Source: Arthrobacter sp. H-02-3 (lineage in GTDB: Bacteria > Actinomycetota > Actinomycetes > Actinomycetales > Micrococcaceae). Taken from it: 64,000 nt of DNA. A program made the translations under genes and the position numbers. A model generated the notes under the pieces. The model searched no databases, was not told where the DNA came from, and was given only the letters and a program-made list of their open reading frames with translations. The DNA is taken from positions 31,111 to 95,110 of the forward strand of contig NZ_PYUI01000018.1 in assembly GCF_003097355.1 (NCBI RefSeq), read 5' to 3'. The first letter of the stretch is position 1. Every line of letters starts with the position of its first letter. This document shows positions 1 to 8,694 of the stretch, in pieces.

Positions 1-104
1 GATTTCTCAGTCCGCCGCGTGTGTCACCCCGCGGAGGCGCGGTCCGGTTACGGAACATGACGACGGCGGCGGTGCGGGCCGGCGTCGTAAGTGTTACGTT
101 TTTG

Positions 105-215
105 GGGAGTAATGAGAACCGGTGCCAAGCCCTGACTGGCCGGTCGGCAACCCTCCCTTTCGCGGCGGGGTGCCTCAGGTGAATACTCGGCATATCGACC
201 ATTCGAGCTGCAAGC
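105..215 (+). ncRNA. SAM-IV riboswitch upstream of the metZ operon
   Basis: The leader carries the SAM-IV core: CAAGCCC at 126-132, CGGCAACCCTCC at 144-155, CGCGGCGGGGTGCC at 161-174 and GGTGA at 178-182. GAGT at 107-110 can pair with ACTC at 185-188 to close P1. The order and spacing match actinobacterial SAM-IV leaders found before methionine genes. A TACGTT -10-like box at 95-100 would start transcription near 107. The 3' boundary, including the P5/pseudoknot part, is estimated. SAM binding would be expected to repress the three genes that follow. Confidence 0.85.
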
Positions 216-234
216 GTGAAAGAGGAGATCCGTC

Positions 235-570
235 GTGCCCGACACATCCATACCCGCTGTACCCGGTACAGCAGCCGCCCCCGGCACAGCCCCCGCCGCA
301 GCTCCCGCCGGCGAGGACAAACTGGCCTACCGCCTGTTCACCGGCGCCGACGACCGCGCCTTCTGTGAGCGCGTGTCGGCCGCCCTGGCCGAGGGCTATG
401 TCCTGCACGGAAGCCCCGCCGCCACCTTCAACGGCAGCACGGTGATCGTGGCGCAGGCCCTGGTCCTGCCAGCCGCAATTGCGAGCGCCGACGCCGCCGT
501 GGCCAACGCCGTGGATGAACTCGACAGTGACGAGTTTGGTGCCGAAGACGCCTTCGAGGGCCACGCATGA
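235..570 (+). CDS. DUF1737 domain protein
   Basis: This is a 111-aa soluble protein with an Ala/Pro-rich N-terminus of about 27 residues, then a DUF1737-type domain (YRLFTGADDRAFCERV, then GYVLHGSPAATFNG, then a VIVAQALV strand). The GTG start at 235 follows AGAGGAG at good spacing. It is the first gene after the SAM-IV riboswitch and overlaps the rhodanese gene by 4 nt (ATGA), so it should be co-translated with sulfur-assimilation genes. No enzymatic role is known for the family. An accessory role in methionine or sulfide metabolism is inferred from position only. Confidence 0.85.
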   Translation: MPDTSIPAVPGTAAAPGTAPAAAPAGEDKLAYRLFTGADDRAFCERVSAALAEGYVLHGSPAATFNGSTVIVAQALVLPAAIASADAAVANAVDELDSDEFGAEDAFEGHA

Positions 571-977
571 GCTACGCCGGAGACCTCAGCCCGCACGAGG
601 CGTGGGCCAAACTGGAGGCCGGCGCCATCCTGGTGGACGTCCGGACCGAGGGCGAATGGGCCCACATCGGCATCCCGGATACGAAGGCCACGGACAACGA
701 TCCTCTCTTCATCCAGTGGACCCTCGCCGGCGGGGTGCCCAACCCGCACTTCGTGGAACAGCTCCAGCGCCAGGCGCCCGAGGACACCGCCGTCGAGCTC
801 GTGTTCCTGTGCCGCTCCGGCGCCCGGTCGATTGCCGCCGCGACAGCCGCGACGCAGGCCGGCTACACCTCGTACAACGTCCTTGAGGGCTTCGAAGGCG
901 AGACCGACCGCTTTGGCGACCGCACCGTCAACGGCTGGAAGAACCGCGGCCTGCCCACCAACCTCGGAAAGATTTAA
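567..977 (+). CDS. rhodanese-like domain protein
   Basis: This is a 136-aa single-domain rhodanese. The substrate loop FLCRSGARS carries the catalytic cysteine (C82), and ILVDVRTEGEW near residues 21-31 is the usual N-terminal rhodanese strand. The family transfers sulfane sulfur through a cysteine persulfide. It starts inside the stop of the DUF1737 gene and its stop abuts the GTG of metZ at 978, so the three genes form a tight operon under the SAM riboswitch. It probably handles reduced sulfur near the sulfhydrylase; the donor and acceptor are unknown. Confidence 0.92.
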   Translation: MSYAGDLSPHEAWAKLEAGAILVDVRTEGEWAHIGIPDTKATDNDPLFIQWTLAGGVPNPHFVEQLQRQAPEDTAVELVFLCRSGARSIAAATAATQAGYTSYNVLEGFEGETDRFGDRTVNGWKNRGLPTNLGKI

Positions 978-2186
978 GTGACTTTCAATCCCGACGCCGC
1001 CGGATGGGCGGCCGACACCCAGGCCGTCCGCGGAGGCCTTGACCGTACAGGCTTCCAGGAAACCGCCGAGCCGATCTTCCTCAACTCAGGATTCGTCTAC
1101 GAGTCTGCGGCCGCCGCCGAGCGCGCCTTCACCGGGGAGGACGAGCGCTTCGTCTACTCCCGCTACGGCAACCCGTCCGTCGCAACCTTCCAGGAGCGGC
1201 TGCGGTTGCTCGAGGGCACCGAGGCATGTTTTGCGACGGCGTCCGGCATGTCGGCCGTCTTCACCGCCCTAGGCGCGCTGCTGGGGGCCGGCGACCGGGT
1301 GGTCGCCGCCCGCTCGCTGTTTGGCTCGTGCTTTGTGATCCTCAACGAGATCCTGCCGCGCTGGGGCGTCGAGACCGTGTTCGTGGACGGCCCGGACCTG
1401 GAACAGTGGAAGTCTGCGCTGTCCGAGCCGACGACGGCGGTCTTCTTCGAATCGCCGTCGAACCCGATGCAGGAGATCGTGGACATCGCCGCCGTGAGCG
1501 CGCTGGCCCACGCGGCCGGCGCCACGGTGGTGGTCGACAACGTCTTCGCCACCCCGCTGCTGCAGCGCTGCGGAGACCTCGGGGCCGACGTGATCGTCTA
1601 CTCCGGCACCAAGCACATCGATGGACAGGGACGCGTGCTCGGCGGGGCAATCCTGGGCACCAAAGAATTCATCGACGGGCCCGTCAAGCAGCTCATGCGG
1701 CACACCGGACCGTCGCTCTCCGCGTTCAACGCCTGGGTCCTGACCAAGGGCCTGGAGACGATGGCCCTGCGCGTCAACCATTCCTCCGCCTCCGCCCTGC
1801 GGCTGGCCGGCTGGCTTGAGCAGCAGCCCGCGGTCAGCTGGGTCAAGTACCCGCTGCTGCCCTCCCACCCGCAGTACGATCTCGCGGCGAAGCAGATGAA
1901 GGCCGGCGGCACCGTGCTCACGCTGGAACTCTCGCCGTCCCCGGGCCGCACCGCCAAGGAGGCCGCCTTCGCGCTCCTGGATGCGCTGAGGATCATCGAC
2001 ATCTCCAACAACCTCGGCGATTCGAAGTCACTCATCACGCACCCGGCCACCACGACACACCGCGCCATGGGCCCGGAAGGCCGCGCGGCAATCGGGCTCA
2101 GCGACGGCGTGGTGCGGCTTTCAGTCGGCTTGGAGGACGTCGACGACCTCATCCGCGACCTCGGCCAGGCGCTCAAGCAGGTCTAG
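978..2186 (+). CDS. metZ: O-succinylhomoserine sulfhydrylase (MetZ)
   Basis: This is a 402-aa Cys/Met-metabolism PLP enzyme. [12 protein letters not shown] contains the PLP-binding lysine (K212), and [11 protein letters not shown] near the N-terminus and the FFESPSNPM loop are typical of the MetZ/MetB/MetY fold. The [13 protein letters not shown] form is characteristic of O-succinylhomoserine sulfhydrylases, which join sulfide to the activated homoserine to make homocysteine. Start is GTG directly after the rhodanese stop. SAM-IV control supports a methionine role. Use of the acetyl rather than the succinyl ester cannot be excluded from sequence. The stop overlaps that of the convergent ligase gene (CTAG). 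Confidence 0.93.
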   Translation: MTFNPDAAGWAADTQAVRGGLDRTGFQETAEPIFLNSGFVYESAAAAERAFTGEDERFVYSRYGNPSVATFQERLRLLEGTEACFATASGMSAVFTALGALLGAGDRVVAARSLFGSCFVILNEILPRWGVETVFVDGPDLEQWKSALSEPTTAVFFESPSNPMQEIVDIAAVSALAHAAGATVVVDNVFATPLLQRCGDLGADVIVYSGTKHIDGQGRVLGGAILGTKEFIDGPVKQLMRHTGPSLSAFNAWVLTKGLETMALRVNHSSASALRLAGWLEQQPAVSWVKYPLLPSHPQYDLAAKQMKAGGTVLTLELSPSPGRTAKEAAFALLDALRIIDISNNLGDSKSLITHPATTTHRAMGPEGRAAIGLSDGVVRLSVGLEDVDDLIRDLGQALKQV

Positions 2187-3370
2187 CCCCGGCGCACCCG
2201 GCCCAGGGATGGCTCCTGCCCGGCCGGCTCTCCGGCGGCGTCCCCTTGCGTCGTCACTTCGACGGCCCGTTCGACGACGGCGGCCAGCCCGCCGGCCCGG
2301 AACGGCTCCCGCTGCAGCTGCGATCCCGTGCCCTCCGCCAGGATCCGCTCGACGCCCGCGCGCACCAGGTCCAGCTCGCCCTGTTCCTCAAGGACCGGGG
2401 CAACGAAGTCCACGAGTGCCCGGACGACGTCGGCGGCCGGGGCAGGGGTGAAAGTTCCAAAGTCCAGGAGCTGCCCGCGCAGTCCGCAGTTGCTGGCCTG
2501 CCATGCGGCCATCCGCAGCAGTAACGTGGGTACCGGGGCGGGCTCGACGCCGTCGTTCCATTCCCGCGACGCCGATTCCACGAGGGCGCGCACCAGCACG
2601 GCGATCAGCGCCGCATCCTCGGCCCGCAGGCAGACATCGGCGACCCTGACCTCCACGGTGGGATGCAGCCGGGCCAGCCGGGCATCGAAATAGATCATCC
2701 CTTCATCCATCAGGACATTGCTTTCCACCAGCCGGGTCACCAGCCGCCGGTAGACGGGCAGGCTGCCGAAGATCATCGTGGGGCCCGAGCCCGGCCAGCG
2801 GTTCCAGGCCTGGGTGCGGTAGCTTTCGAACCCTGTCTCTGCGCCGTTCCAGTACGGGGAATTCGCGCTGAGGGCGATCAGGACGGCAAGCTTGTCGCGG
2901 ATCCGGTCCATCACGGCCACGCCCTCCTCCGGCGATTCCACAAAGGTGTGGACGTGGAGGCCGCAGGTCAGCTGGTTCCGGACCGTGAGCCCGAAGCGTT
3001 CCTGCATGGTCATGTACCGCTGATTCGGGGTGAGGTGCGTGGCGGCGCCTTGGGGCGAGGTGGCCAAGGCCGCCACTCGGCCGCCGTGCACGCGGGCGGC
3101 CTGGTCCGCCAAGGCCCGGCCCTGGCTGAGCTGCCGAAGAAGTTCCCTATAGTCCAGGCACGGCCGGGTCTGGGTCTCAATTTGTTCGAGCTTGAGCTCG
3201 TAGCTGAAGTCGGCGCCGCCCTCGTGGACCGGTTGCTGCCCCGGGAGAACCTGGGCGGCGTCCTGCTTCGGCGGGAGCAGGCTGGCCAGCATGAGGTCGG
3301 CGAGGGCAAGCAGCCGGCCCGATTCCGGGTCGACTATCAGCAGTTCTTCCTCCACGCCGAAGGTGCGCAT
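2183..3370 (-). CDS. glutamate-cysteine ligase family 2 (YbdK-type carboxylate-amine ligase)
   Basis: This is a 395-aa GCS2-family protein. The start is placed at the ATG giving [14 protein letters not shown], the conserved family N-terminus with metal-binding glutamates; an upstream in-frame start at 3424 would add 18 unlikely residues. [15 protein letters not shown] is the central His-rich motif. Members form gamma-glutamyl-type amide bonds using ATP. E. coli YbdK has weak glutamate-cysteine ligase activity, but most actinobacterial members have no proven substrate. The gene converges on metZ with overlapping stops, so any functional link to sulfur metabolism is only suggestive. Confidence 0.88.
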   Translation of the reverse strand: MRTFGVEEELLIVDPESGRLLALADLMLASLLPPKQDAAQVLPGQQPVHEGGADFSYELKLEQIETQTRPCLDYRELLRQLSQGRALADQAARVHGGRVAALATSPQGAATHLTPNQRYMTMQERFGLTVRNQLTCGLHVHTFVESPEEGVAVMDRIRDKLAVLIALSANSPYWNGAETGFESYRTQAWNRWPGSGPTMIFGSLPVYRRLVTRLVESNVLMDEGMIYFDARLARLHPTVEVRVADVCLRAEDAALIAVLVRALVESASREWNDGVEPAPVPTLLLRMAAWQASNCGLRGQLLDFGTFTPAPAADVVRALVDFVAPVLEEQGELDLVRAGVERILAEGTGSQLQREPFRAGGLAAVVERAVEVTTQGDAAGEPAGQEPSLGRVRRG

Positions 3371-3489
3371 AAATCTATTGTGCGTCAGGAACCGCCGACA
3401 CGCCCCACACGAACGCCGGGTCACTTCGCGCCCACCCCCCCTGCGGACGGGCGCGATCAGACCTCGCGTTGCTTGGGATCAGTCTGGGA

Positions 3490-5013
3490 TCAGTCTTGGA
3501 AATACTCGATCTTCGCGCCGATGGTGTTGAGCCGTTCGGCCAGATCCTCGTAGCCGCGCTCAATGACGTAGATGTTCCGCAGTTCCGAGACGCCGCGGGC
3601 CGCGAGCATGGCCAGCAGCAGGCAGGCCGCGGGGCGCAGGGCCGGCGGGCAGCCCACCTCGGCGGCACGCCACTTGGTGGGCCCGTTGACGTAGATCCGG
3701 TGCGGGTCGAGCAGCTGCACCTGGGCGCCCAGCTTGTTCAGCTCGGTCAGGTAGATGGCCCGGTTCTCGTAGACCCAGTCGTGGATCATCGTCTGGCCGT
3801 GGGCGTTGGCCGCGATCACGGCGAAGAAGGGCAGGTTGTCGATGTTCAGGCCCGGGAAGGGCATGGGGTGGATCTTGTCTTCCGGCGCCCGCAGTTCCGA
3901 AGGCTTGGTGGTGACGTCCACCAGGCGGGTGCGGCCATTGCGGGCAAAGTACTCCCCGGACACTTCGAGCCGCTGGCCCATCTGTTCCAGGGTCGCCAGC
4001 TCGATTTCCATGAACTCGATCGGGACGCGGCGGATGGTGACTTCCGAGTTCGTCACGATGCCGGCGGTGATGAGGCTCATCGCCTCGATCGGGTCCTCGG
4101 AGGGGAAGTATTCGATATCGACGTCGATCGACGGGCGGCCGGTGATCTTCAACGTGGTGGTGCCGACGCCGTCGATCTCCACCCCGAGCATCTGCAGGTA
4201 GAAGCAGAGGTCCTGCACCATGTAGTTGGGGCTGGCGTTGCGGATGATGGTGGTGCCGCGGCGGTGCGCGGCGGCCATGATGGCGTTCTCGGTGACGGTG
4301 TCACCGCGTTCGCTGAGCACGAAGGAGCGGTCGTGGCTGTCCGACGGCGGTGCCTGGACCGCGTAGAACCCGGACTTCGCGTCCACGCTAAGCCCGAACT
4401 GGCTTAGCGCCTGCATGTGCGGCTGCACGGTGCGGGTGCCGAGGTCGCAGCCGCCGGCGTAGGGCAGCCGGTAGGTGTCGGCCTCGTCCAGCAGCGGGCC
4501 CAGGAGCATGATGACGCTGCGGGTCCGGCGGGCCGCCTCCACATCCATGGATGCGAGGTCCAGGACAGCGGGGCGGCGGATCTGGAGGTCGTTCGCGTTG
4601 AGCCAGGTGCATTCGACGCCGATGCTGGTCAGCACCTCGACGATCCGGTTGACTTCCTCGATCCGGGCCAGCCGGCGCAGGGTGGTGGTGCCGCGGTTGA
4701 TGAGGCTGGCGCACAAAAGGGCGACGCCGGCGTTCTTGCTGCTGTTGACGTCCACCGCGCCGGAAAGCGTGCGACCGCCCTCGACCCGGAGGTGGGTCAT
4801 CTGGGGCCGGCCCACTTTGACGATGCTGTGCCCGACGATCGTCTCCAGCCGCTGGATCATCTTCAGGCTCAGGTTCTGCTTGCCCTGCTCCATCCGGGCG
4901 ATGGCGCTCTGGCTGGTGCCGAGCTCGGCCGCGAGTTGTCCCTGCGTCCAGCCCTTGTCCCCGCGGGCCTCGCGGAGCAGGAGGCCGACATGTTCAGCAG
5001 TCTGTTGAGTCAT
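3490..5013 (-). CDS. HTH (XRE) - UDP-GlcNAc enolpyruvyl transferase (MurA-like) fusion
   Basis: This is a 507-aa protein with two parts. Residues 9-60 form a Cro/C1-type helix-turn-helix (GQLAAELGTSQSAIARMEQG). Residues 72-506 are a complete EPSP-synthase/MurA fold. MurA active-site residues are kept: K93-N94 (SSKNAG), the fosfomycin-reactive cysteine C189 (GGCDLGTRTVQPH), an Asp in NIDNLPF and an Arg in ERGYEDL. MurA transfers enolpyruvate to UDP-GlcNAc in the first committed step of peptidoglycan synthesis. The family is annotated in many Actinobacteria as a second MurA paralogue. The HTH suggests DNA binding, perhaps at its own promoter, where palindromes occur at 5025-5036 and 5089-5099. 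Confidence 0.9.
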   Translation of the reverse strand: MTQQTAEHVGLLLREARGDKGWTQGQLAAELGTSQSAIARMEQGKQNLSLKMIQRLETIVGHSIVKVGRPQMTHLRVEGGRTLSGAVDVNSSKNAGVALLCASLINRGTTTLRRLARIEEVNRIVEVLTSIGVECTWLNANDLQIRRPAVLDLASMDVEAARRTRSVIMLLGPLLDEADTYRLPYAGGCDLGTRTVQPHMQALSQFGLSVDAKSGFYAVQAPPSDSHDRSFVLSERGDTVTENAIMAAAHRRGTTIIRNASPNYMVQDLCFYLQMLGVEIDGVGTTTLKITGRPSIDVDIEYFPSEDPIEAMSLITAGIVTNSEVTIRRVPIEFMEIELATLEQMGQRLEVSGEYFARNGRTRLVDVTTKPSELRAPEDKIHPMPFPGLNIDNLPFFAVIAANAHGQTMIHDWVYENRAIYLTELNKLGAQVQLLDPHRIYVNGPTKWRAAEVGCPPALRPAACLLLAMLAARGVSELRNIYVIERGYEDLAERLNTIGAKIEYFQD

Positions 5014-5024
5014 GTCCCGAAAAT

Positions 5025-5036
5025 ATCACGCATGAT
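5025..5036. promoter_or_regulatory. candidate operator 1 before the HTH-MurA gene
   Basis: ATCACGCATGAT is a near-palindrome (ATCA/TGAT arms) 12-23 nt upstream of the HTH-MurA start. It shares the GCATGAT half-site (read on either strand) with the palindrome at 5089-5099. Position and shape fit an XRE-type operator. Binding is inferred. Confidence 0.35.
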
Positions 5037-5088
5037 CTACCGCACCCGGTATTTGCCGCCGGAATGGCGCCAATCTCACATGCATACC

Positions 5089-5099
5089 CGCATCATGCG
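5089..5099. promoter_or_regulatory. candidate operator 2 before the HTH-MurA gene
   Basis: CGCATCATGCG is a perfect 5-bp-arm palindrome around one central base, 76 nt upstream of the HTH-MurA start. Its arm repeats the half-site in 5025-5036; the centres lie about 63 bp apart, close to six helical turns. This is a possible second site for the HTH domain. Confidence 0.35.
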
Positions 5100-5161
5100 A
5101 TAACCGGAGCGGCGGCGGCGTGACAAGCGACAGCGCGCAGGCGCGCCGGACGCTGCCCCGG

Positions 5162-5965
5162 CTACTGGCGGGTGAGGAAGACGAGGTTCCAGGTGCCCGC
5201 GCCGAGGGCCGCAGCGACGGCGGCTGCCGCAATGCCCAGCCCGCCCAAGAGCACCCAGGCGTCGAGTCCGCTGAACGTGGACGGCCTCGCCCAGGTCCGC
5301 GCCGCGCCGCCGAACCCGCGGGCCTCCATGGTCACCGCGAGCCGGGACGCGCTCCGGATCGCCTGGACCAGCAACCCGAAGCTTTGGCCCATGGTGGCGC
5401 GGAAGCGCTGGTAGGGGTTGCCGCTTGAGCCCACGCCGCGGGCGCGCCGGGCCATCCCGATGGTCTGCCATTGCTCGGCCATGATTCCCACGAGCCGCAT
5501 GGCGGCCAAGGTGCCCAGGACGAACCGGTGCGGCAGTTTCGCGTTCTGGGCCAGAGCGTCGGCCAGGTCCGTGGGGTCTGTGCAGCTCATCAGCAGCACC
5601 GCGGGCAGGGCGATCGCGAGCCCGCGGAGCATGAAACCGATCCCGAGCTGCAGGGAACCGGCGCTGATGGACCAGATCCCGGCGTCGAACAGGACGGCCC
5701 CGGCGTCGGGCGCCAGGATGGCGGTGCTCCAGCCGCCGAGCGCCGCCGCGAGGATCAGCGGCCAGCCGCGCTGCCACAGCAGGGCAACGGTCAGCCCGGC
5801 CAGCGGCAGAAGCATCAGTTCGAAGGCCAGCGCCACCGAGGCAGAGACCCAGTCGATGGACAGAGCCAGCACCAGGGTGACCATGGTGACCGCCGTGAAC
5901 TTCGCGAGCGGGTTGGCGCGGGTCAGCAGCGCATGGTTGCCGCGGACGCTCAGTTCGTCCCTCAT
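5162..5965 (-). CDS. ykoC: ECF transporter T component (YkoC-like)
   Basis: This is a 267-aa integral membrane protein of the CbiQ/EcfT family, with several hydrophobic segments between residues 22 and 120 and near the C-terminus. The two short coupling motifs of the family are visible as ARRARG (after MAEQWQTIGM) and a later AMEARGF-type motif. EcfT links the two ATPase domains to the substrate-binding S subunit. Its ATG overlaps the stop of the double-ATPase gene by 4 nt. With the S component and the TPP riboswitch upstream, the set matches Bacillus ykoEDC, a hydroxymethylpyrimidine/thiamine importer. Confidence 0.88.
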   Translation of the reverse strand: MRDELSVRGNHALLTRANPLAKFTAVTMVTLVLALSIDWVSASVALAFELMLLPLAGLTVALLWQRGWPLILAAALGGWSTAILAPDAGAVLFDAGIWSISAGSLQLGIGFMLRGLAIALPAVLLMSCTDPTDLADALAQNAKLPHRFVLGTLAAMRLVGIMAEQWQTIGMARRARGVGSSGNPYQRFRATMGQSFGLLVQAIRSASRLAVTMEARGFGGAARTWARPSTFSGLDAWVLLGGLGIAAAAVAAALGAGTWNLVFLTRQ

Positions 5966-7596
5966 GATGCGGCCGCCTCCGGCAGCTCCCGGTCCGGGCC
6001 GGCGGCGTTGACGGCGGCGTTGACGGCACCCGACCCGGCGGCGTCCCTGCCGTGAAGGCGCAGTTCGGTGCCGCCAAGGACGGCGCTGAATTCGGCGTCG
6101 TGCGTCACGGAGACGACGGCGGTGCCGGCGTCGAGAAGTTCAGAGAGGAACGAGGCAAGCTCGGCCCAGGTGTTGGCGTCCTGGCCGAACGTGGGCTCGT
6201 CCAGGACCAGTACCTGCGGGTGCGCCGCCAGCACGGTGGCCACCGAGAGGCGTCGTTTCTCGCCGCCCGAGAGCGTGTAGGGGTTGGCGTCCACGAGCTC
6301 CGTCAGCCGCAGCCGCTCCAGGAGCTCGTCCACACGGTCCTCGCCATAGCCGAGGTGGCGGGGCCCGAACATGAGTTCGTCGTGGACCCTGCCGGTGACA
6401 AACTGGTGCTCGGGTTCCTGGAACACGGTCCCGATCCTGGCGATCAGCTGCTGGGCTTTCCACCGGTACGGGTCGGTCCCGGCGCCATCGCCTACGCGAC
6501 GATCGGCGCAACCACTGAGTTCCGTCGTGGCGGAGACCGTCCCCGCCACGGGGCGCAGGAGGCCGGCGAGCGTCAGTGCCAGGGTCGACTTCCCCGAACC
6601 GTTCTGCCCGGTGATGGTCAAGGCCTCTCCGGCGCGGACCCGGGCCATGACCCCGGATTGCACGGGGCGCGGCGCAATCGTGCGGAAACCCTGGCGCAGT
6701 CCAGCCCGCCGCGGCCGCTCGCGGGAGACCGCGAGGGCGTCCGACGAGAGCAGGAGCTGCCCGGAGGCCGGGGCGGTCCGGGTGCGTGTTGCGGGCACGT
6801 AGCCGGGCACCCAGACGCCCGCACCGATGAGCATGTCCCGCGCCTCGGCCAGGACCTGGTCCGGCGGCCCGTCAATCAGGACCGCGGAGTCCGTGGCGGA
6901 CCCGGGCTGCAGCACCACGATCCGGTCCACGAGGTCCTTCCAGACCGCCACCCGGTGCTCCACCACCACTAGGGTGGCGCCGGTCTTGTCCAGGCAGCGG
7001 CCAACGGCGTCGCGGACTTCCAGGACGCCGGCGGGATCCAGGTTGGCGGTCGGCTCGTCGAGCAGCAGCAACCCCGGCCGCATCGCGAGGATCCCGGCGA
7101 GCGCCAGGCGCTGCTTTTGGCCGCCGGACAACGCCGACGTCGGGTGGTCCAGCGGCAGCCAGCCCAGCCCGACGTCGTCGAGCGCCTCGCGGACCCGCGG
7201 CCAGATCTCCCCGGCCGGGACAGAGAGGTTTTCGGCGCCGAAGGCGACGTCGTCGCCGAGGCGCGAGAGCACCACCTGGGTCTCCGGGTCCTGCTGCACG
7301 AGTCCGGCGCGGCCGCGCTGCGCCCGGGGCACAGCGCCATCGATCAGCAGACTGCCGGTCTCGTCAGATTCTTCGGCGTCGCCGGCTTCCCCCGCCGTGC
7401 TGTCCCCGAGCACACCCGCCAGGGCGTGGAGCAGCGTCGATTTGCCGGCGCCGGACGGGCCCAGCAGGAGGACGCGCTCCCCCGGCCGGATGTCCAGGTC
7501 AAGTCCGCTGACCGCGGGCCGGGGCCTTCCGGCGTGCCGCCAGCCCCAGCCGCGGGCCGTGACGGCGGCCGGGCGGACGCCTGGTGAAGATGTCAT
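5962..7596 (-). CDS. ykoD: ECF transporter ATPase with two ABC domains (YkoD-like)
   Basis: This is a 544-aa protein with two complete ABC domains. Domain 1 has Walker A GPSGAGKST, signature LSGGQKQRL and Walker B LLLLDEPTANLD. Domain 2 has GQNGSGKST, LSGGEKRRL and VLVLDEPTFGQD. The start is set at the ATG at 7596 (MTSSPGV); the longer open frame upstream runs into the S-component gene and has no ABC similarity. The tandem ATPase replaces the separate EcfA1/EcfA2 subunits and would power vitamin-precursor import with the neighbouring T and S proteins. Confidence 0.92.
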   Translation of the reverse strand: MTSSPGVRPAAVTARGWGWRHAGRPRPAVSGLDLDIRPGERVLLLGPSGAGKSTLLHALAGVLGDSTAGEAGDAEESDETGSLLIDGAVPRAQRGRAGLVQQDPETQVVLSRLGDDVAFGAENLSVPAGEIWPRVREALDDVGLGWLPLDHPTSALSGGQKQRLALAGILAMRPGLLLLDEPTANLDPAGVLEVRDAVGRCLDKTGATLVVVEHRVAVWKDLVDRIVVLQPGSATDSAVLIDGPPDQVLAEARDMLIGAGVWVPGYVPATRTRTAPASGQLLLSSDALAVSRERPRRAGLRQGFRTIAPRPVQSGVMARVRAGEALTITGQNGSGKSTLALTLAGLLRPVAGTVSATTELSGCADRRVGDGAGTDPYRWKAQQLIARIGTVFQEPEHQFVTGRVHDELMFGPRHLGYGEDRVDELLERLRLTELVDANPYTLSGGEKRRLSVATVLAAHPQVLVLDEPTFGQDANTWAELASFLSELLDAGTAVVSVTHDAEFSAVLGGTELRLHGRDAAGSGAVNAAVNAAGPDRELPEAAAS

Positions 7597-7651
7597 GAGT
7601 CGCCTGTGCAATTCCAAGAGGGCCGTTCCGGAGTGGGTGCAGGAACGTGGT

Positions 7652-8299
7652 TCAGGAGAAGACAGGCTCCGTGACGGCTTTGCGGGAGGCAAAGGAGCCC
7701 AGCACGCCGGTCTTGGCCAGGCCGCGGGTGGCGAGCCAGGACAGTCCGCCGGCAATCACGGCGCCGGAGACGGTGGTGAAGACGATGTAGGCGAGCTTGT
7801 CGCCGGCTTCGTAGGCAATGTTCCAGCCCCACGGCAGGAAGGAGTCGTTCAGGCCGCAGAAGAGGCCCGCGCCGGCTCCGGCCAGGAGGGACACCGGGAG
7901 GTTGAACTTCTTGTAGAGGAAGGCCGCGAACACCAGTTCCGCGCCGAGGCCCTGCAGGACTCCGGAGATCAGAACCGTGGTGCCGTACTGCGAGCCCATG
8001 ATCAGCTCGCCCGTGGCCGCCACGGTCTCGCAGAAGAGGGCTGCCCCGGGCTTGCGGATGATGAGCATGCCGAGCACTGCCGGGATCATCCATCCGCCGG
8101 CGTAGAGCCCGCTGAGCGGCGGGTAGATCGCGTTGACCGGGGTGGAAATCAGGTTCGCGCCCTGATCCCAGGCCCAGAAGATGACGCCCCCGGCGACGGC
8201 GATCAAGGCGGCCACCACGATGTCCACCACACGCCAGTTGTAGGTGCGCCGGGCCGATGAACGGCTGCTGGAACCATGCTGTGCTGAAATATCTGTCAT
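7652..8299 (-). CDS. ykoE: ECF transporter S component for thiamine precursor (YkoE-like)
   Basis: This is a 215-aa membrane protein with about five to six hydrophobic segments after a Ser-rich N-terminal tail. The start MTDISAQ follows a strong AGGAGG. YkoE proteins capture hydroxymethylpyrimidine or thiamine for an ECF transporter. Pairing with a double ATPase and an EcfT, and a TPP riboswitch in the leader, make this assignment strong at the pathway level. The exact ligand (HMP, thiamine or a degradation product) cannot be read from sequence. Confidence 0.88.
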   Translation of the reverse strand: MTDISAQHGSSSRSSARRTYNWRVVDIVVAALIAVAGGVIFWAWDQGANLISTPVNAIYPPLSGLYAGGWMIPAVLGMLIIRKPGAALFCETVAATGELIMGSQYGTTVLISGVLQGLGAELVFAAFLYKKFNLPVSLLAGAGAGLFCGLNDSFLPWGWNIAYEAGDKLAYIVFTTVSGAVIAGGLSWLATRGLAKTGVLGSFASRKAVTEPVFS

Positions 8300-8377
8300 G
8301 TCGTCCTCCTGAGGAACAGGAGGGGAGGGTGCTCCGGCCGGCCTCGGCTTCCGCCGCCCTCCGCGCACCCTGAGAAC

Positions 8378-8503
8378 TCGACTCCCTTGCGCCGGTACTA
8401 ACCGGATCAGGTTCGAGGGTCTGCGGCTGTCCGCACTCTCAGCGCCCACCACTGGTTTCCCCGGACTCTTCCGGCGATGCCCGACGGCGGCGCTCCCCTG
8501 TCG
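8378..8503 (-). ncRNA. TPP (THI-box) riboswitch before ykoEDC
   Basis: Read on the minus strand, the leader contains GGCGCTGAGAGTGCGG, then ACCCTCGAACCTGATCCGG, then TTAGTACCGGCGCAAGGGAG, which are the conserved TPP-sensing elements (CTGAGA and ACCTGAT...GG..A.TACCGGCG.AGGGA). GGAGCGCC at the 5' end pairs with GGCGCT to form P2, enclosing an enlarged P3a-like insert of about 40 nt. The element ends about 80 nt before the ykoE start. TPP binding should lower expression of the transporter. An AT-rich TAATTA just upstream is a possible -10 box. Confidence 0.92.
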
Positions 8504-8694
8504 TAATTATTTCGCCCTTGTGGGCTGGCTCAGTTTACACCCGAACGGCCCGGGTTATCAGTGGAGTGCTGTCACAATCCGGGGCCTGCCCCAGGCGCTC
8601 CCCGCGGCCGGGAAGAGCCGCTTGGTAGAGTCGACGTGTCGGCCCCCGGACCCGCGAGCGGGCGGCCTTGTCGCCCACGGAAAGCTGGACCATT

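Noticed and set aside
7597..7755. N-terminal extension of the double ATPase
   Set aside because: It overlaps the S-component gene and shows no ABC similarity; the ATG at 7596 is better.
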